From NCBI GenBank assembly GCA_018894105.1, contig CM032120.1, positions 31,704,710-31,768,709 on the forward strand: a stretch of 64,000 nucleotides of DNA. The letters are read 5' to 3'. The DNA is from Jacaranda mimosifolia. Lineage: Eukaryota; Streptophyta; Magnoliopsida; Lamiales; Bignoniaceae. Both the position numbers and the translations under genes were made by a program. This document shows positions 12,059 through 24,070 of this stretch, piece after piece. Positions within the stretch are counted from its first letter, which is position 1. Each line of letters begins with the position of its first letter. The notes beneath the pieces are model-generated. The model did not search any database. It was not told the origin of the DNA and saw only the letters and a list, made by a program, of their open reading frames with translations.

Positions 12059-12181
12059 GAGCCGTCTGTATTTTCTCCCGAACTGATTCTGTTGAGATGA
12101 TCTCGATCCGTTCGCTGAATGAGCCGTCTGTATTTCCTCCCGAACTGATCTGATTAAGACGATCGCGGGCCGTTCGAACCG
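12059..12181 (+). repeat. 62-bp tandem duplication inside the solo LTR
   Basis: GAGCCGTCTGTATTTTCTCC at 12059 recurs as GAGCCGTCTGTATTTCCTCC at 12121. The related LTR has a single copy near 47129. Confidence 0.75.
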
Positions 12182-13044
12182 ACAGTCATAACTCCCAAGC
12201 TAGTACCTACTAATAACCTTGAATGAGATAATGCCTATTTACTAAACTTGCTAATGCTTATATCCTGATATGTTCCTGTTCTAACTGTTAATTGACGATT
12301 TGTTGAGTTGATTCTTCCTTGATAAATCCCTACTGCCTATTGTTAAGGTTATCCCTCACTAAGTCCTTTGGACTTACCTCTTGTATTATTCATGTTTTTC
12401 CTAGATAAGGATTAGGTCATGGACTTGGATTCCAGGTTGGATCAAAAAATTCATTTTGTAACAGAATAGATGTTTGTATCTGCTTATGGGTTCACTTGAA
12501 TGTTAAACTTTAACTTAGAGGTAATGTGATATGTCCGGTTGTATTATGATCTACGGTATGTATAATATGATGCATATTATGGGATCAGTGATGGTATGTG
12601 TATAGTACTTTCATTGAGGTTGCTTAAGTTGAAGTCTGCTGCTGTCTCTGATAAGTTTTGAAAAGTTTTGATGGGCCTATTAATTGTTTATAGTTTAATA
12701 TTTATGTCTGAATCAAAGTGGCATTTCAGCTTAGGGGTATCTTGAGTAGGGTGCTACATTACATTTGTTGAATTAAATTAATTGATTTTTAATTAACGAT
12801 AAAAATAAAATTAATTAATTTAACTTTTACCTATTTTAATTTTGTAAACTCAAAATTTTTTAAGTTTCTATTCACAATCATGTAATGAAGAGGTTAGGTC
12901 TGCTAGGGTATTCTTATGCTATTTGTGTGAGAAAAAGTTTAGGAGCTTAGCTAAAAAGAACCTTAAGGAACTTGCGGAAGAACTAAATTTTAACTTCAAC
13001 AAGATTAAGACAAAGAGATAAAAGTAAGTGAATATTTTTTAAAA

Positions 13045-13278
13045 TTGTTTTTGGATTTTTGTTGTTTTTCAATAGCTACATGTGAGAAAAAAATTTCCTC
13101 TATAAATATTATGAAAAATATGTTTAAAAATAAAATGAAAAATGACATTTTAGCCAATTGCTTAGTTAATTATATTGAGAATGATATTACAAAAATTTCT
13201 GATTTAATTCCATTACTGATGAAAGTTATGGAACAAAATATCATTGTCCTCAACTTCGATGTAGATCATGTACTCTAA
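13045..13278 (+). pseudogene. hAT transposase C-terminal fragment
   Basis: The reading frame contains SIATCEKKISSINIMKN followed by FKNKMKNDILANCLVNYIE. This follows the pattern of the hAT C-terminal dimerisation region, where a serine-glutamate-arginine block is followed by KNRLRN-like and CLVxYIE-like segments. Only about the last 70 residues remain; the catalytic domain and N-terminal zinc finger are gone. There is no convincing ATG, so it probably represents part of a last exon. It sits about 90 bp inside the right end of the hAT remnant, the expected position for the 3' end of a hAT gene. The assignment rests on motif resemblance only. Confidence 0.6.
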
Positions 13279-13372
13279 GTTTGTAAATTGTAAAATTTAT
13301 ATTTGACTTTCATGTTTATATAGCTTTTGATGTCCCCATACTCTCATTTTTGGATCCGTTACTGATTTTAGT

Positions 13373-14993
13373 GGCTACATGTACCATTTTTTTTCCCTCC
13401 CTTTTGATAGAGGACTACATGTACTTCAAAACTAGGCAAGATACATAATATTTAGATATCGCTTCAAAATAAGAGCTTTAAAACATGGACTATAGCCAAA
13501 AAGTTAATAAAAACCAGTAACCATCATATTCTTTGTGGTCATAATTTTAAGTAGTCAATTTGATTAAATATGACATTTTAGATGATAGTTGAAAGTGTAA
13601 ACTATTTGTGTGTGTGTGTATATTATAGAAGATAAGCATACAGTTTAGAATATTTAGTGGTTCTAGTTGTCACATCATTTTCTTAATCTACAAGTAAGAA
13701 GGTACTATTTTTTTAGGTAAAATGTTTCTTTTAAATAAAACTTACTTTAAAATGTCCAAAAAAATTCAAAAATAATAAATTTGGAACAAAAAAGTATATT
13801 TCTTTTCATAAACCTCTCGTAACTGCATTAGGTAATTGATCCAACAAAATGCACCTAAAAAACAAGATGGGTTTAAAAGGAGAAAGGTGCAAAAGATGAT
13901 ATCTATGTAGTATGTAAGAATTTTGGGACATTTGAATAAAGATCCACCAATTTTAGAGGAAAATAAAATGAATTCTATGAAGTAAAAGTTAATAAAATTC
14001 GTATTAATTGATTTGTCTCATTGAGGAGATGTACATAGAATAGTTATGTACCAAAATTAAAGTGCACTTGAATCAGTAAATTGAATTAAAAGTGGTCTAT
14101 GAGTTAAGAACTAATTAAAACATGGGTGTGAGTAGATGATGGCCAACATAAGTTGGAATCTCAAGTTCGTGTTGGGTCTTTTATATAGTTTGGCTTTTGA
14201 ATAAGGGATTAGACCCGACCCTTAACAATACCAAAGTATTTGAAGGGGATGGCCTACATACTTGTAAGTTTGATACAAACTACACGCACGCACCGCCCAT
14301 CTAGCCGACTCGACTTGCTCGGGGCATGGATGTGGGTGTGTTCTGGATGTTACCTTTTCTAGACAAATTTTATTTTTAGAAAAATAAATAAATTAAATTA
14401 AATTAAATTGTATAACTCCAACAACAACAACAACAATAATAATTATAGATTATTATTATTATTATTTTCCCATTATTGTTTTAATTTTCGATATTGTGAC
14501 CAAAAACTCCTCCTAAAAATCATGTTTTCAAGTATTGCAAATATGTCTATAACGTTCTTTAAAATTCAAAATAAAGATCAACCTTTATTTAAAACTTTTA
14601 ACGTGTCCGACGAACTAGGGGTCCTACAAATATAGGGGTTGTTTAGTGTTAAAATAATCAAAAAATCATACAAGCATTTTAACATTTTAGCACTCTAAGC
14701 AATACAACATACAACATCATACATACACAAAGTAGTGGTTCAAGTCAATAGAGTTGGTTGATGCATCATACACACACAAAGTAGGGGTTCAAGTCAATAA
14801 AGTTTGGTGGTTCAACCATATGAGTGTTGCCTTTGGTTGTTTAAAAGCATGTGGAAGATGAATAAAACCGTAAGCAAGTTGAGGTTGTGCATGCCTTGAC
14901 TTGTTTCATTTTGTTCTTCGTTTAGACGTTCTACTTTGGGTTTGTTTTCTTGAGTATGTATGTCTTTATATTTATTGTGTTATATTATATTTT
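13373..14993. other. Intergenic DNA with simple repeats, no gene seen
   Basis: Contains CAA/TAA/TTA triplet tracts near 14425-14466 and the 50-bp duplication at 14715-14813. A moderately GC-rich patch near 14280-14340 may be an old LTR fragment but no boundary could be fixed. Confidence 0.5.
14715..14813. repeat. 50-bp tandem duplication
   Basis: ATCATACATACACAAAGTAG at 14715 recurs as ATCATACACACACAAAGTAG at 14765; both continue into GGTTCAAGTCAATA. Confidence 0.75.
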
Positions 14994-14998
14994 GTTTA

Positions 14999-16287
14999 AG
15001 TTAAACCCTTGATGATTTCTATTATTTTGATTATAACAAAATTACATTCCTAAGATTATGTGCTGAAAGTATGCAATCAAATTATGAATATCTTCCCATA
15101 TTATCTGATGGAATCTGTCTACGCACTAGAATTTACTTTCCATAATTAAAAGATCTCTTGAAGATTCTAGCTTGGTTCACATCTCTATAACTTAGGAAAG
15201 AAATTATATCCTGCTGTAATCATTGATACATCCACAATTTATAGAACTAATGCATGTTTACTTAAATATCTTGTTTTCTTATTTGATTCTAATAGACACT
15301 TACGTAAATAAGAATTTATACCCATTGGACATAAGCATATAAATATGAAAATATGCAGCATTGTTATGTGTGAATCACTTAGTTGGGAAAAGATCTTTTT
15401 TAAGTACTTTGAAGAGTTGTGAGATACTCTCGTACACGTTTTATACTTAAGTTGCTAATTCTTTGCTCTACGTGTGTTTTCGAGGGACCTTGTGGTGAAG
15501 AAGGTCAATAGGAGCTTTCCTCTGATGGACTTTGGGGAGATGAGGACAAGGTGGTTTGTGTTTCGAAGGACCAAGTAGTGAAGGGAGACAGGAGTCATAT
15601 CTACTCTTCAGGGACCCCGTGAAGAGAACAAATCGATGCTTGGTTGCTCTAAGGACCTTTAGGTAAAGAAACCAGTAGGTTGGCACTGTTTGGAATCTTC
15701 TGCAGTGTTCTAGGTTTTGCTCTGCAATGAGAGCCTAGAGCTTCCCATATGGAGTGGCAACAACTCGTGCATCAGTCCATATAGATTGTGCAAGTGTTTC
15801 TAGCAAAAGTTCCCCCGGGCCTATTCATAAAGTAGCTAATTTCGTAGTGCTTTGCAATCTGTCTTATCTCGTCTGAAATTCCAGTTTAGCTCTTTGCGAA
15901 GAGCTGGTTTTTCACCCTGCTAAGGCGTTTATGATCCTTTTACCTTTATTCTGTCAAATTTTTGTACTTAACTATAAAACATTCTTATATATTAATTAAT
16001 TTGACATGTTCAAAATCTTAAGTGAAAACTTAGGTAGAGGAGTAGGCTTGCCGAATCTCTATAAATACCAGTGTCTATTTACTAATATTTTTATTGCTTT
16101 ATTTATCACTAGTCTGACTGGTAGTTTAACTGGTACTTACAAATTCCAGTCAGTAACTAAAATTGTTTTCTGCAAAAGTCTTAAACTACTTTGAATGGCC
16201 AAAAAGTATTTTAAGTGATAAACTTTCATTGCATTAAAATCCCTTAGGCCTAATTCATCCCCTCTCTTAGGCTTATAATCACTCACA
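14999..16287 (+). repeat. SIRE-like 5' LTR
   Basis: Pairs with 35696-36965 and with the solo LTR at 55357-56652. The expected TGTTAACCC start reads AGTTAAACCC here. It ends ATAATCACTCACA. Confidence 0.88.
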
Positions 16288-16290
16288 TTT

Positions 16291-16302
16291 TGGCATCGGA
16301 GC
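16291..16302 (+). other. PBS, initiator tRNA-Met type (mutated)
   Basis: TGGCATCGGAGC lies 3 bp after the 5' LTR and differs at two positions from the usual TGGTATCAGAGC. Confidence 0.75.
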
Positions 16303-16373
16303 ATTGGTTCTCTTTATTGTGGTGTAACTACCAGAGTAAAAGTTCCTATGTCATAACACTTTTGATGTCTTTG

Positions 16374-17890
16374 TAGAAGGGCAATCACACAATCGGCCTC
16401 CACTATTTGATGGTTCCAACTATGCCACGTGGAAAAATTGGATGCAAGAATATATAATTGCCTTGAATTTTGATTTATAGAGCGTGGTCAATGAAGGGTC
16501 GATGACTCTAATGAAATTAGTTGACGGACAGATGGTTGCAAAGGAGCGATGAGAATTTACCAATGATGATCAAAAGGCCATATCAATGAATGCAAGGGCC
16601 AAAAACATTCTTTCGTGTGCTTTCACTGAAGATGAGCAAAACCAAGTTAGTATATCTGCTACAGTAAAGCAAATGTGGGAAATGTTGCAAGTGACCATGA
16701 AAGTACCAGTTAGGTTCGACAAAATAAGATTGTTCTTCTCATTCACCAATACAAAATGTTCTAGATGAAACATGATGAGATCATAAGTCAGATGTATGTG
16801 CGTTTCATGAAAATTACAAATTCTATGTTTGCACTCGGTAGAACTATAAACAAGGATGAGCAAGTCTGGAACATTCTTAGATCACTTCCTAAGGAATGGA
16901 TGCCAAAAGTTACTGTTGTTCAAGAAGCTCGTGATCTTAGTAGGATGGCCATGGGTGAATTGGTTGGATCTCTCACATCCCATGAGATGACATTACTAAA
17001 AAAAGATTAAGGTTCGAAAAAAAAAGGCCAAAAAGAATATTGCTTTTAATATCAATCATGATTCCTATTCGAAACTTCAAGAAAATCTTGATGTGGACCA
17101 GGTTGAAGATGAAATCATTCTGATTTCCCGGAGATTAAAGTAACTGACAAACCTCAAAAGGAAATTCTGAAATAATAGATCAAAATTGAAAAGAACCAGC
17201 CCAGAAACATAAAGTACCGAGCCATTTTGCTGCTATGAATGCAATAAAATCAAACACAGAAAACCAAATTATCCCCGATTGAGGAAAAATGCAAAACAAG
17301 CCAAAGTTAAGGCAATGGCAACTACATGGGACGAATCTTATGGTGAACAATTTGATAATGAATTGAATTGCTTCATGGTAAATCAAGTAAGTACCTCTTT
17401 ATGTTCTGATTATGATTCCAAAGATGAAATCGACATTGATGAGGATGTCCAAAAGTTGTTTAAGCTTTATGAAATTTGTGTCAAAATACTTATTGATAAA
17501 AATAAAGTTTTGCAAGATAAAATGGACTATTTGCAAAAAGAATTGGATAAAGCTCGTAAAGAAAAAATTGTAATGCAGATGGCTAAAAATAGAGAGACTC
17601 TTGATGCTGAATGCAAAAAGAAAATGAATGATTGACTTACTAAAGGAAATAACTTATTTAAGAAACAAATTGAGAATGTGAGCCGTGAAATCAAAGAAAA
17701 AATGATTGTTGAAGAATGTTGTCATCTAGGGATGATCTAGGTGAATATTCCATTAGCGTTAAACATATACATATATACTTGTTCCACCTAGAAATAGTGC
17801 TAAATTTAGAATCTCAAACCAGATCGAAAAACCTGCTTTACGTATGGTAGACCTGGTCACATTAATTATAAATGTTTGATTGCGAAACTC
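16374..17890 (+). pseudogene. gag: SIRE-like copia gag, broken
   Basis: Gag would package the element RNA. Near 16400 the frame reads PPLFDGSNYATWKNWMQEYI, the usual start of the copia gag core. A frameshift near 16760 moves the reading to 16765-17010, which continues the gag_UBN2-like helical region, and several single stops interrupt the rest. Two degraded zinc knuckles are visible: CYECNKIKHRKPNY near 17225, where the last Cys is Tyr, and CFTYGRPGHINYKC near 17832, where the second Cys is Tyr. Between them, 17440-17700 is Lys/Glu-rich and probably coiled-coil. Two knuckles plus a long coiled C-terminal part fit SIRE-type gag. Confidence 0.75.
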
Positions 17891-17989
17891 ATTGGTATCA
17901 AGTTTGTTTGGGTAAGAAAGTTATCTGCCACTAACCATGAAGGACCCAACATAGTTTGGGAACCTAAAACAAACTACAGTTTTGCATGT

Positions 17990-20900
17990 TCATGCCAAGG
18001 AACATTCTCAGAAACAGAAGTGGTACTTGGATAGCGGATATTCCAGGCATATGAAGGGGGATGTGTCCATGTTCCGTAAGGCTTTGTTTGTTTGTAAATT
18101 AGGGCATTTTGCCAAAATGGTTTTTGGGAAGTGAGATTAGAGAATGTGGTGGTTGTTTGTTGTGCTTTGGGTGGTAGATAGAGAATAAATTGGGAGAAAA
18201 TTGTTTATTTGTTTGTATTTTGGGAGGAAATGAAATGTCACATCAATCACTTTTTGATTAGGTTGATGGGGTGAAATGTATATTTTAAAACTAGGGTTGG
18301 TGGGGTGAAATGGATATTTTAAAAAGTATTTATATATATGTATATATAGATTGAATGAGTGGTAGTATGGGCATATATATGTAATGTAAAGGGAACAATT
18401 TAGGACAAGTTGTTAGTATTGGAGAATGTATTAGAGTATGGATAGTAAGGATATTTTGGGAAATGAATTTTGTATTTTGGGAGTGGGGTTGGGGAATATG
18501 TATTGTTTGTTTGTTTAAATTTTAGGAGTTGGAAAATATATTGGGAATTTGTAAACAAACAAGCCCTAAACTTAACAATTGCTTGCAGGAAATGTTTTCT
18601 ATGCTGACAACATAAAAGGATGCATAATAGGTAAAAGTACTGTTAGTAAGCAGATTGGTACTACTATTGATAATGTATGGCTTGTTGAGGGCCTTGAGCA
18701 TAACTTGTTTAGTATCAGTCAACTATGTGATATAGGTTATGAGGTTAAATTCTATCCCACTCACTATCTTATTTAGCAAAATGAGAAACTGGTTTTTACT
18801 GCTATCAGAGATGAAAATGTTTATTGTATAACCCTTGATGTTTTAACCTATCAAAATGTGGAGTGTTTAGCTGTTTCAGATGAAGAATGCTGGAAATGGC
18901 GTAAGAGATTGGGCTACGTAAACATGGAACTTATATCTCATCTCATAAAGAAAGATTTTGTCAAAGAGGTACCAAAGTTGAATTTCTCCAACGACAAAAT
19001 ATGTGACGCGTGCCAAAAAGGGGAAGCAAATTCGAACATCTTTCAGACCAAAAAATGAGGTCACAACTTTCAAGCCACTAGAACTTCTACACATTGACCT
19101 ATTCAGGCCTATAAAAATCACTTCCCTTAAAGGTAAAAGTTGTGTTTGTGATAGTAGATGATTATACTCATTTTACATGGGTTCTATTCCTCACTCATAA
19201 AATGATGCTTTAACTGCTCTCATTGCACTTACCAAAAGGCTTCAAAATGAAAAGGGTTATTTTATAAAGGAAAATTCGAAGTGACCATGGAACTACATTT
19301 GATGAAATAAACTTTATTTTGTTTTATGAAGAACATGGTTACATTCATGATTTTTCTGCTCCTAAGACTCCCCAACAAAATTGGGTAGTTGAAAGGAAAA
19401 TTCAGATTTCGCAAGAAATTGCTAGAACTATCCTTAATGAATGTGATCTTTCAAAATCCTTTTAGGATGAAGCCATGAATATGGCCTATTATGTGTTAAA
19501 TCGTGTTTTCTTAATACCACCTTTGAGAAAAATCCCATATGAATTGTGGTATGGCCAAGTTCCAAATATTTCTTATTTCCGTGTCTTTGGTTGCAAATGC
19601 TACATTCTCAATGGTAGATATTATTTGAGAAAGTTTGATTTCAAAGTTGATGAAGCTATCTTTGTTGGTTACTCAATGCATAGTAAAGTCTGTCGTGTAT
19701 TTAATAAGAGGAAAAGAATGGTTCAAGAATCCGTGCATGTTACATTTGATAAGACTAACCCATTTGTGCCAAGGAAACCTTGAGCAAGGAAATTGCAAGA
19801 TTCGAAGAACCAATTAAGATTGCGAACCCAAAGCCATCTTCTTCAAATCAAGAAGAACTGAAATAATTTGAGGAAACAAATCCCACTGATGAACCTGATT
19901 CCAATGAATTAGTAGAAAGGACTAAACAAAGAGCCAGAAAGTTTAAACATGCTTTCAGTCACCCTACACACAAAATGATTGGAGATCCTCAAGCTGGAAT
20001 AACTACCAAATCCAAAGCTAGATAAGTTCCACCAAATGAATCCAACTTGCTCTCATTTCAATGATTAAACCTAAAGATGTCAAAGAGGCGCTAAAGGATC
20101 CATTCTAGATTGAAGCAGTGAAGGAAGAACTGGCTCAATTTGAAAAGATGGAGTCTGGAAGCTGGTAGAACAACCATCAGACCATCTGATTGTTGGTACC
20201 AGATGGGTGTTTAGAAATAAGCTATATGAAACCAATAAAGTTACCAGGAATAAAACCAGACTAATAGCAAAAGGCTACAACTAGCAAGAGAGCATTGCTT
20301 ATGATAAAATGTTTTCTCTAGTTGCAAGGTTAGAATCAATTAGAATGCTTCTTGCCTTTGCATCTCATAAAAAGTTTATGCTCTATCAAATGGATGTAAA
20401 AAGTACTTTTCTAAATGGATTCATAAAAGAAGAAGTTTACGTTGAGCAATCCCGCAGTTTCAAAAATAAAAACTTTCCTCATCATATTTTTAAACTTACA
20501 AAAGTTTTATATGGACTAAAACAAGCCCCTAGGGCTAGGTATGATCGATTGAGTAACTTCCTCATAAACAATGATTTTTCTATTGGAATCTTAGATACCA
20601 TATTGTTCACTAAGCACCAAGAAAATGATTCTCTTATTATTCAAATTTATGTCGATGACATTATTTTTGGTGCTACTAATGACCTGCTTTGTGAAGAATT
20701 TGTCAAGAAAATGAAACAATAATTTGAGATGAGCTTAATGGGAGAGCTCAACTTTTTCTTGGGACCCCAAGTAAAGCAAACTCAGAAAGGGACATTCATC
20801 TCACAAGAAAAGTATACAATGGAGCTTCTAAAGAAGTTTGGAATGAGTGAATGTAACCTTGCAACTGCTTCCATGAGTACAAATACCAGACTGGAACTTG

Positions 20901-21560
20901 ATAGGACGATAAGAGTATAGACGAGAAAGTCTACAAAGGTATGATTGGTAGTTTACTTTATTTAACTATAAGCCGTCCAAATATTATGTTTTCAACGTGC
21001 TTATGTGTTAGATTCCGACCATTCCATTTGAATGTTGTTAAAAGAATATTGAGATATCTTAAGGGAACATCTAATTGTGCTTTACGGTATCCATATTCTA
21101 AATCTTTTAATTTCATAAGCTATTCTAATCCGGATTATGCTGGTTGTAAGATAGATAGGAAAAGTACCAGCAGTGGTTGTCAACTACTGGAAAATCGCTT
21201 GGTTTCATGGTGTAGTAAAAAAAGAGTGTAGTTGCATTATCTACAACTGAGGCGGAATACATGGACTTGGAAAATTGCTGCACCCAAATATTATGGATGA
21301 AGCATATGTTACATGATTTTGGTATTAATGGGCCTTGCGTGCCCATTTTATGAGATAATTCTAGTGCTACTAGCATTTTTAAAAACCGAGTCTTGCATTC
21401 ACGTACAAAACACATTGAAATTAAATATCATTTCTTGCGCAATCATTTGAATAAAGAAGATATATCAATTGATTTTATGTCTACTGAAAATTAGCTTGCA
21501 AATATTTTTACTAAGGCATTAGAGGAAAGGAAATTCATTAATATAAGGGATAAATTAGGA
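17990..21560 (+). pseudogene. pol: SIRE-like copia pol (protease, integrase, RT, RNase H), broken
   Basis: Domain order is copia-type. The protease active site reads WYLDSGYSRHMKGD near 18005. The frame is then interrupted by the MITE at 18080-18566 and resumes in the GAG-pre-integrase domain, where the zinc ligands are damaged (WKWRKRLGYVN in place of a WHRRLGH-like motif) but CDACQKGE remains. The integrase core (19060-19780) has many stops; GYIHDFSAPKTPQQN near 19340 and VFGCKCYILN near 19590 are recognisable. RT spans about 20110-20920 with KLTKVLYGLKQAP near 20490 and an intact catalytic YVDDIIFG near 20650. RNase H (20941-21560) shows DYAGCKIDRKSTSSG and TKHIEIKYHFL. At least a dozen stops or shifts make it inactive. 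Confidence 0.85.
18080..18566. mobile_element. PIF/Harbinger-like MITE inside SIRE pol
   Basis: The left end GGCTTTGTTTGTTTGTAAAT pairs with the reverse complement of the right end, GGGCTTGTTTGTTTACAAAT. TAA occurs on both sides (18077-18079, 18567-18569), the 3-bp TSD expected of this superfamily. At 487 bp it has no coding capacity. It splits the protease from the pre-integrase domain. Confidence 0.78.
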
Positions 21561-21645
21561 ATAAAATCAAATTTTGATTTGGCGGGAGAAATAAACCATG
21601 ATTAAACTTAGTAGTTATTCCATCTTGAAAATCGCATAATAATAT

Positions 21646-22450
21646 TGATATGGGATGGCCCAATAGGCCCAGCCCAAAGACTATAGACCCAACAGTATAG
21701 CATCAAGCCCATTTCATCCGCAGGGCCCAACCACATTGTCAACCTCGGTCGACCTCTCACATCTCTTTTTCAACAGCGCACTAAGCAATACTGATGTCAT
21801 TCGACTAGGCTGCGGGCCAAAGTCAGACACTAGACTCATTCGACCATAATGTTCGGCTACCCCTTCCACCGATCGTCAACCCCATCCTGAGGTCAACCCT
21901 AATGTCAACCCGTGAGGTCGACTCACTACATGATCCCTTCTCTGCCACATTTAATGCCTTAACATGCAGCATGCCTCTGCATTAATGGCGCGTGCCACCC
22001 CAGTGCCGCTCATGTTGCCGCGATAGGCTGGGGGTACGCCTCCAGCATACTATTCTATCCATGAAAGCTGGAGATGAAGCCACCTAGAATATTACAGGAA
22101 TGGGAGATGACCTAAAGCCCTAAATGCAAGGGCAAGAGCCCTCTCTGCATGCTAAGGGCATCTCAGACAAATCCCTCACCGGGGGAAGGTTATAAATACC
22201 CCTTTTCCAGCCTCACCAAAGGTATGTCATTCTATACCATAAAGCCCTCACTCTATAGCTCATCTTATCTAGTCATCCACATATTGACTTGAGCGTCGGA
22301 GTGCCATAGCCGAGGGCACCTTGGCTAGCTTGACATTTGCTTGTGGTTGTAAGACTCAGCCTAGGTATTTGTGGAGCTTATTTAATCGATCAGGCAGGTC
22401 GATCCACCTAGATTCTATCCCAATCTAGTTATATACAGTTTTTACCCTCA
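21646..22450 (+). repeat. Tat-like 5' LTR
   Basis: Starts TGATATGGGATGGCCC and ends ACCCTCA; TATAAATACC near 22191 is a probable TATA box. Nearly identical to 32860-33652. Confidence 0.9.
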
Positions 22451-22455
22451 TTATT

Positions 22456-22474
22456 TGGCGCCATCTGTGGGAAC
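22456..22474 (+). other. PBS of the Tat-like element
   Basis: TGGCGCCATCTGTGGGAAC follows the 5' LTR by 5 bp. It has the form of the PBS common in Tat-lineage elements; the primer tRNA was not identified with certainty. Confidence 0.7.
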
Positions 22475-22493
22475 ATTTGAGTCCACAATTGAA

Positions 22494-24070
22494 AATGATT
22501 AACATTAGGCAAGCCGCTTTGGAAAGAGAAGAGAATATGAGGTCTGCCACTTCTTCTCCTCAGCCTCCGCAAGAACCTGGCACGCTAGGACCGAGTGCCT
22601 AGCTAGAATAGGTGATCACCTTGACCATGCCCCAATTAATGCAGCTCATCAGTGAGCAGATATCGGCTCAAATTTCTACTCAACTTTCTACTGCTCTAAA
22701 TCGACATGCCGTCCAACCAGAACCGGCAGCTAGCGGTACCCCGTAACCAGCACCCATTGAGGAAAGACCGCCTAGAGAGAATCATGGTCGACCAGAGTCC
22801 AAACGACCTCCCTCGAGATGTAAAACCAATCCAAGACATTTTCCTAGTGAAATGGCCCGACCTGTCCCCCACCAAGAGGTGGCGGATTTAATTGATCATA
22901 GCATTCGACCCATTTGAGCCCCGCAATGCGATAAGGTCGAGCACTCAAGACCCTATCCATACAGAAATGCACCTCAAGTTGATAGAGAGGAATGGGATGA
23001 AGTATCTCATCAAGTCCAGCAGCTAAATAAGTGTTTGGAGGAGATCTCGAAGAGAAATACTAAGAAAAATCACTACCAAGATGGGCCGCCAAGGGTCCAA
23101 CGAGAAAGGGAGTCACCATTCGTCCAGGAGATCATCGACGAGCACATCGTTGTAGATGCCAAGGTCTCGATCGATCTGCCCCAATACGATGGCTCGTCGA
23201 CCCAAACGAATATTTGATGCAATTTAAACACATGATGCAACTTCATGGGCATAACGACTACATCCATGCTAAGATGTTGGTGACAACCTTTCAAGGAATT
23301 GCGCTCGACTAGTTCGTTGAGCTAGAGTCGGCGTCGATATATTCATATGACCAGTTGTGTGACAAATTTCTATACCAGTTTGCCAGCCAGAGAAAGGCAA
23401 AGCTTCCTCATATCTACTTGTATATAGTGAAATAGAATAAAGAGAAATCCCTTCGCGACTTCTTCACCAGGTTTAATACAGAAGTACTGAAGATTGAAAG
23501 CCCCCGAATCGATTTCTTGATCTATGTTCTCTTTTTGGGCCTCAAACATAAAGAATGTGCCAACACTTTGTTGCGTAAGCGGCCTTGATCGATGGAGGAG
23601 CTGCTCAATCTGGCAAAAAGGTACATAACTCAAGATGACATGAACAAACTTAAGTATGGTAACCCTGAAGTCAACAAGAAGAAGAACAAGGAGAAAGATG
23701 ATCGTCAGCATAAGGAAGGTCGCAGATCTCCCATTAAGTGCTTCCATGATTATACCCTGCTTAATCTCCCGAGGAGAGAGGTGTTGTTCACCATCCAGCA
23801 TGACAACCTCTCGAAAAAGCCCAAGAAGCTGATCGAGATAGAGACCATGAGAAAATCCAAGAAGTACTGTCATTTTTACAAACAAAAAGGCCATGATACG
23901 GGAGATTGTTTCAACTTGCACGACAAGATTAAAAGGCTGATTGGGCAAGGCCATCTTAAAAAATACATCGACGAACATGCTAGGCGTGAAGAGGGCAAAA
24001 CCAACCGGACTACCTGTAGAGAAAGGTCGGCTCACCCGAGAAGAGAAAATAAAGGAAAGAAAGCTGCCTA
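22494..24070 (+). pseudogene. gag: Tat-like gag, broken
   Basis: The frame opens with MINIRQAALEREENM at 22494, 20 bp after the PBS. Several stops interrupt a charged N-terminal part, and a frameshift lies near 23215. The capsid-like gag core follows (23210-23590): FKHMMQLHGHNDYIHAKML is typical of Pfam Retrotrans_gag, and KSLRDFFTRFNTEVLKI is its C-terminal end. After a stop, 23592-24070 is open for 159 codons and holds a degraded zinc knuckle KYCHFYKQKGHDTGDC near 23865, followed by a Lys/Arg-rich tail. Confidence 0.8.

Larger units (their letters stand above)
9604..12758 (+). mobile_element. Solo LTR of a chromovirus-type gypsy element (copy A)
   Basis: Starts TGTAACACCC and ends GGGTGCTACA, with perfect TTACA duplications at 9599-9603 and 12759-12763. 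It is about 3155 bp and closely related to the LTR at 45018-47766; the block CCCTCACTAAGTCCTTTGGA (near 12353) is shared. Del/Tekay chromoviruses have LTRs of this length and start. No PBS or pol follows, so the element was reduced to one LTR, presumably by recombination between its LTRs. Open frames inside it (for example 10165-10649 minus) are not considered genes. Confidence 0.85.
9360..13364 (+). mobile_element. hAT transposon remnant split by a solo LTR
   Basis: The left end CATGGACGGATTTCC pairs with the reverse complement of the right end, CAGTAACGGATCCAA. Both flanks carry the identical 8-bp sequence ATTTTAGT (9352-9359 and 13365-13372), a hallmark of hAT insertion. Without the inserted LTR (9604-12758 plus its 5-bp duplication) only about 845 bp of the element remains. 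The one recognisable coding piece is a C-terminal transposase fragment at 13045-13278, so this is a large internal-deletion derivative. A run of 15 G (9377-9391) lies just inside the left end. Confidence 0.8.
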
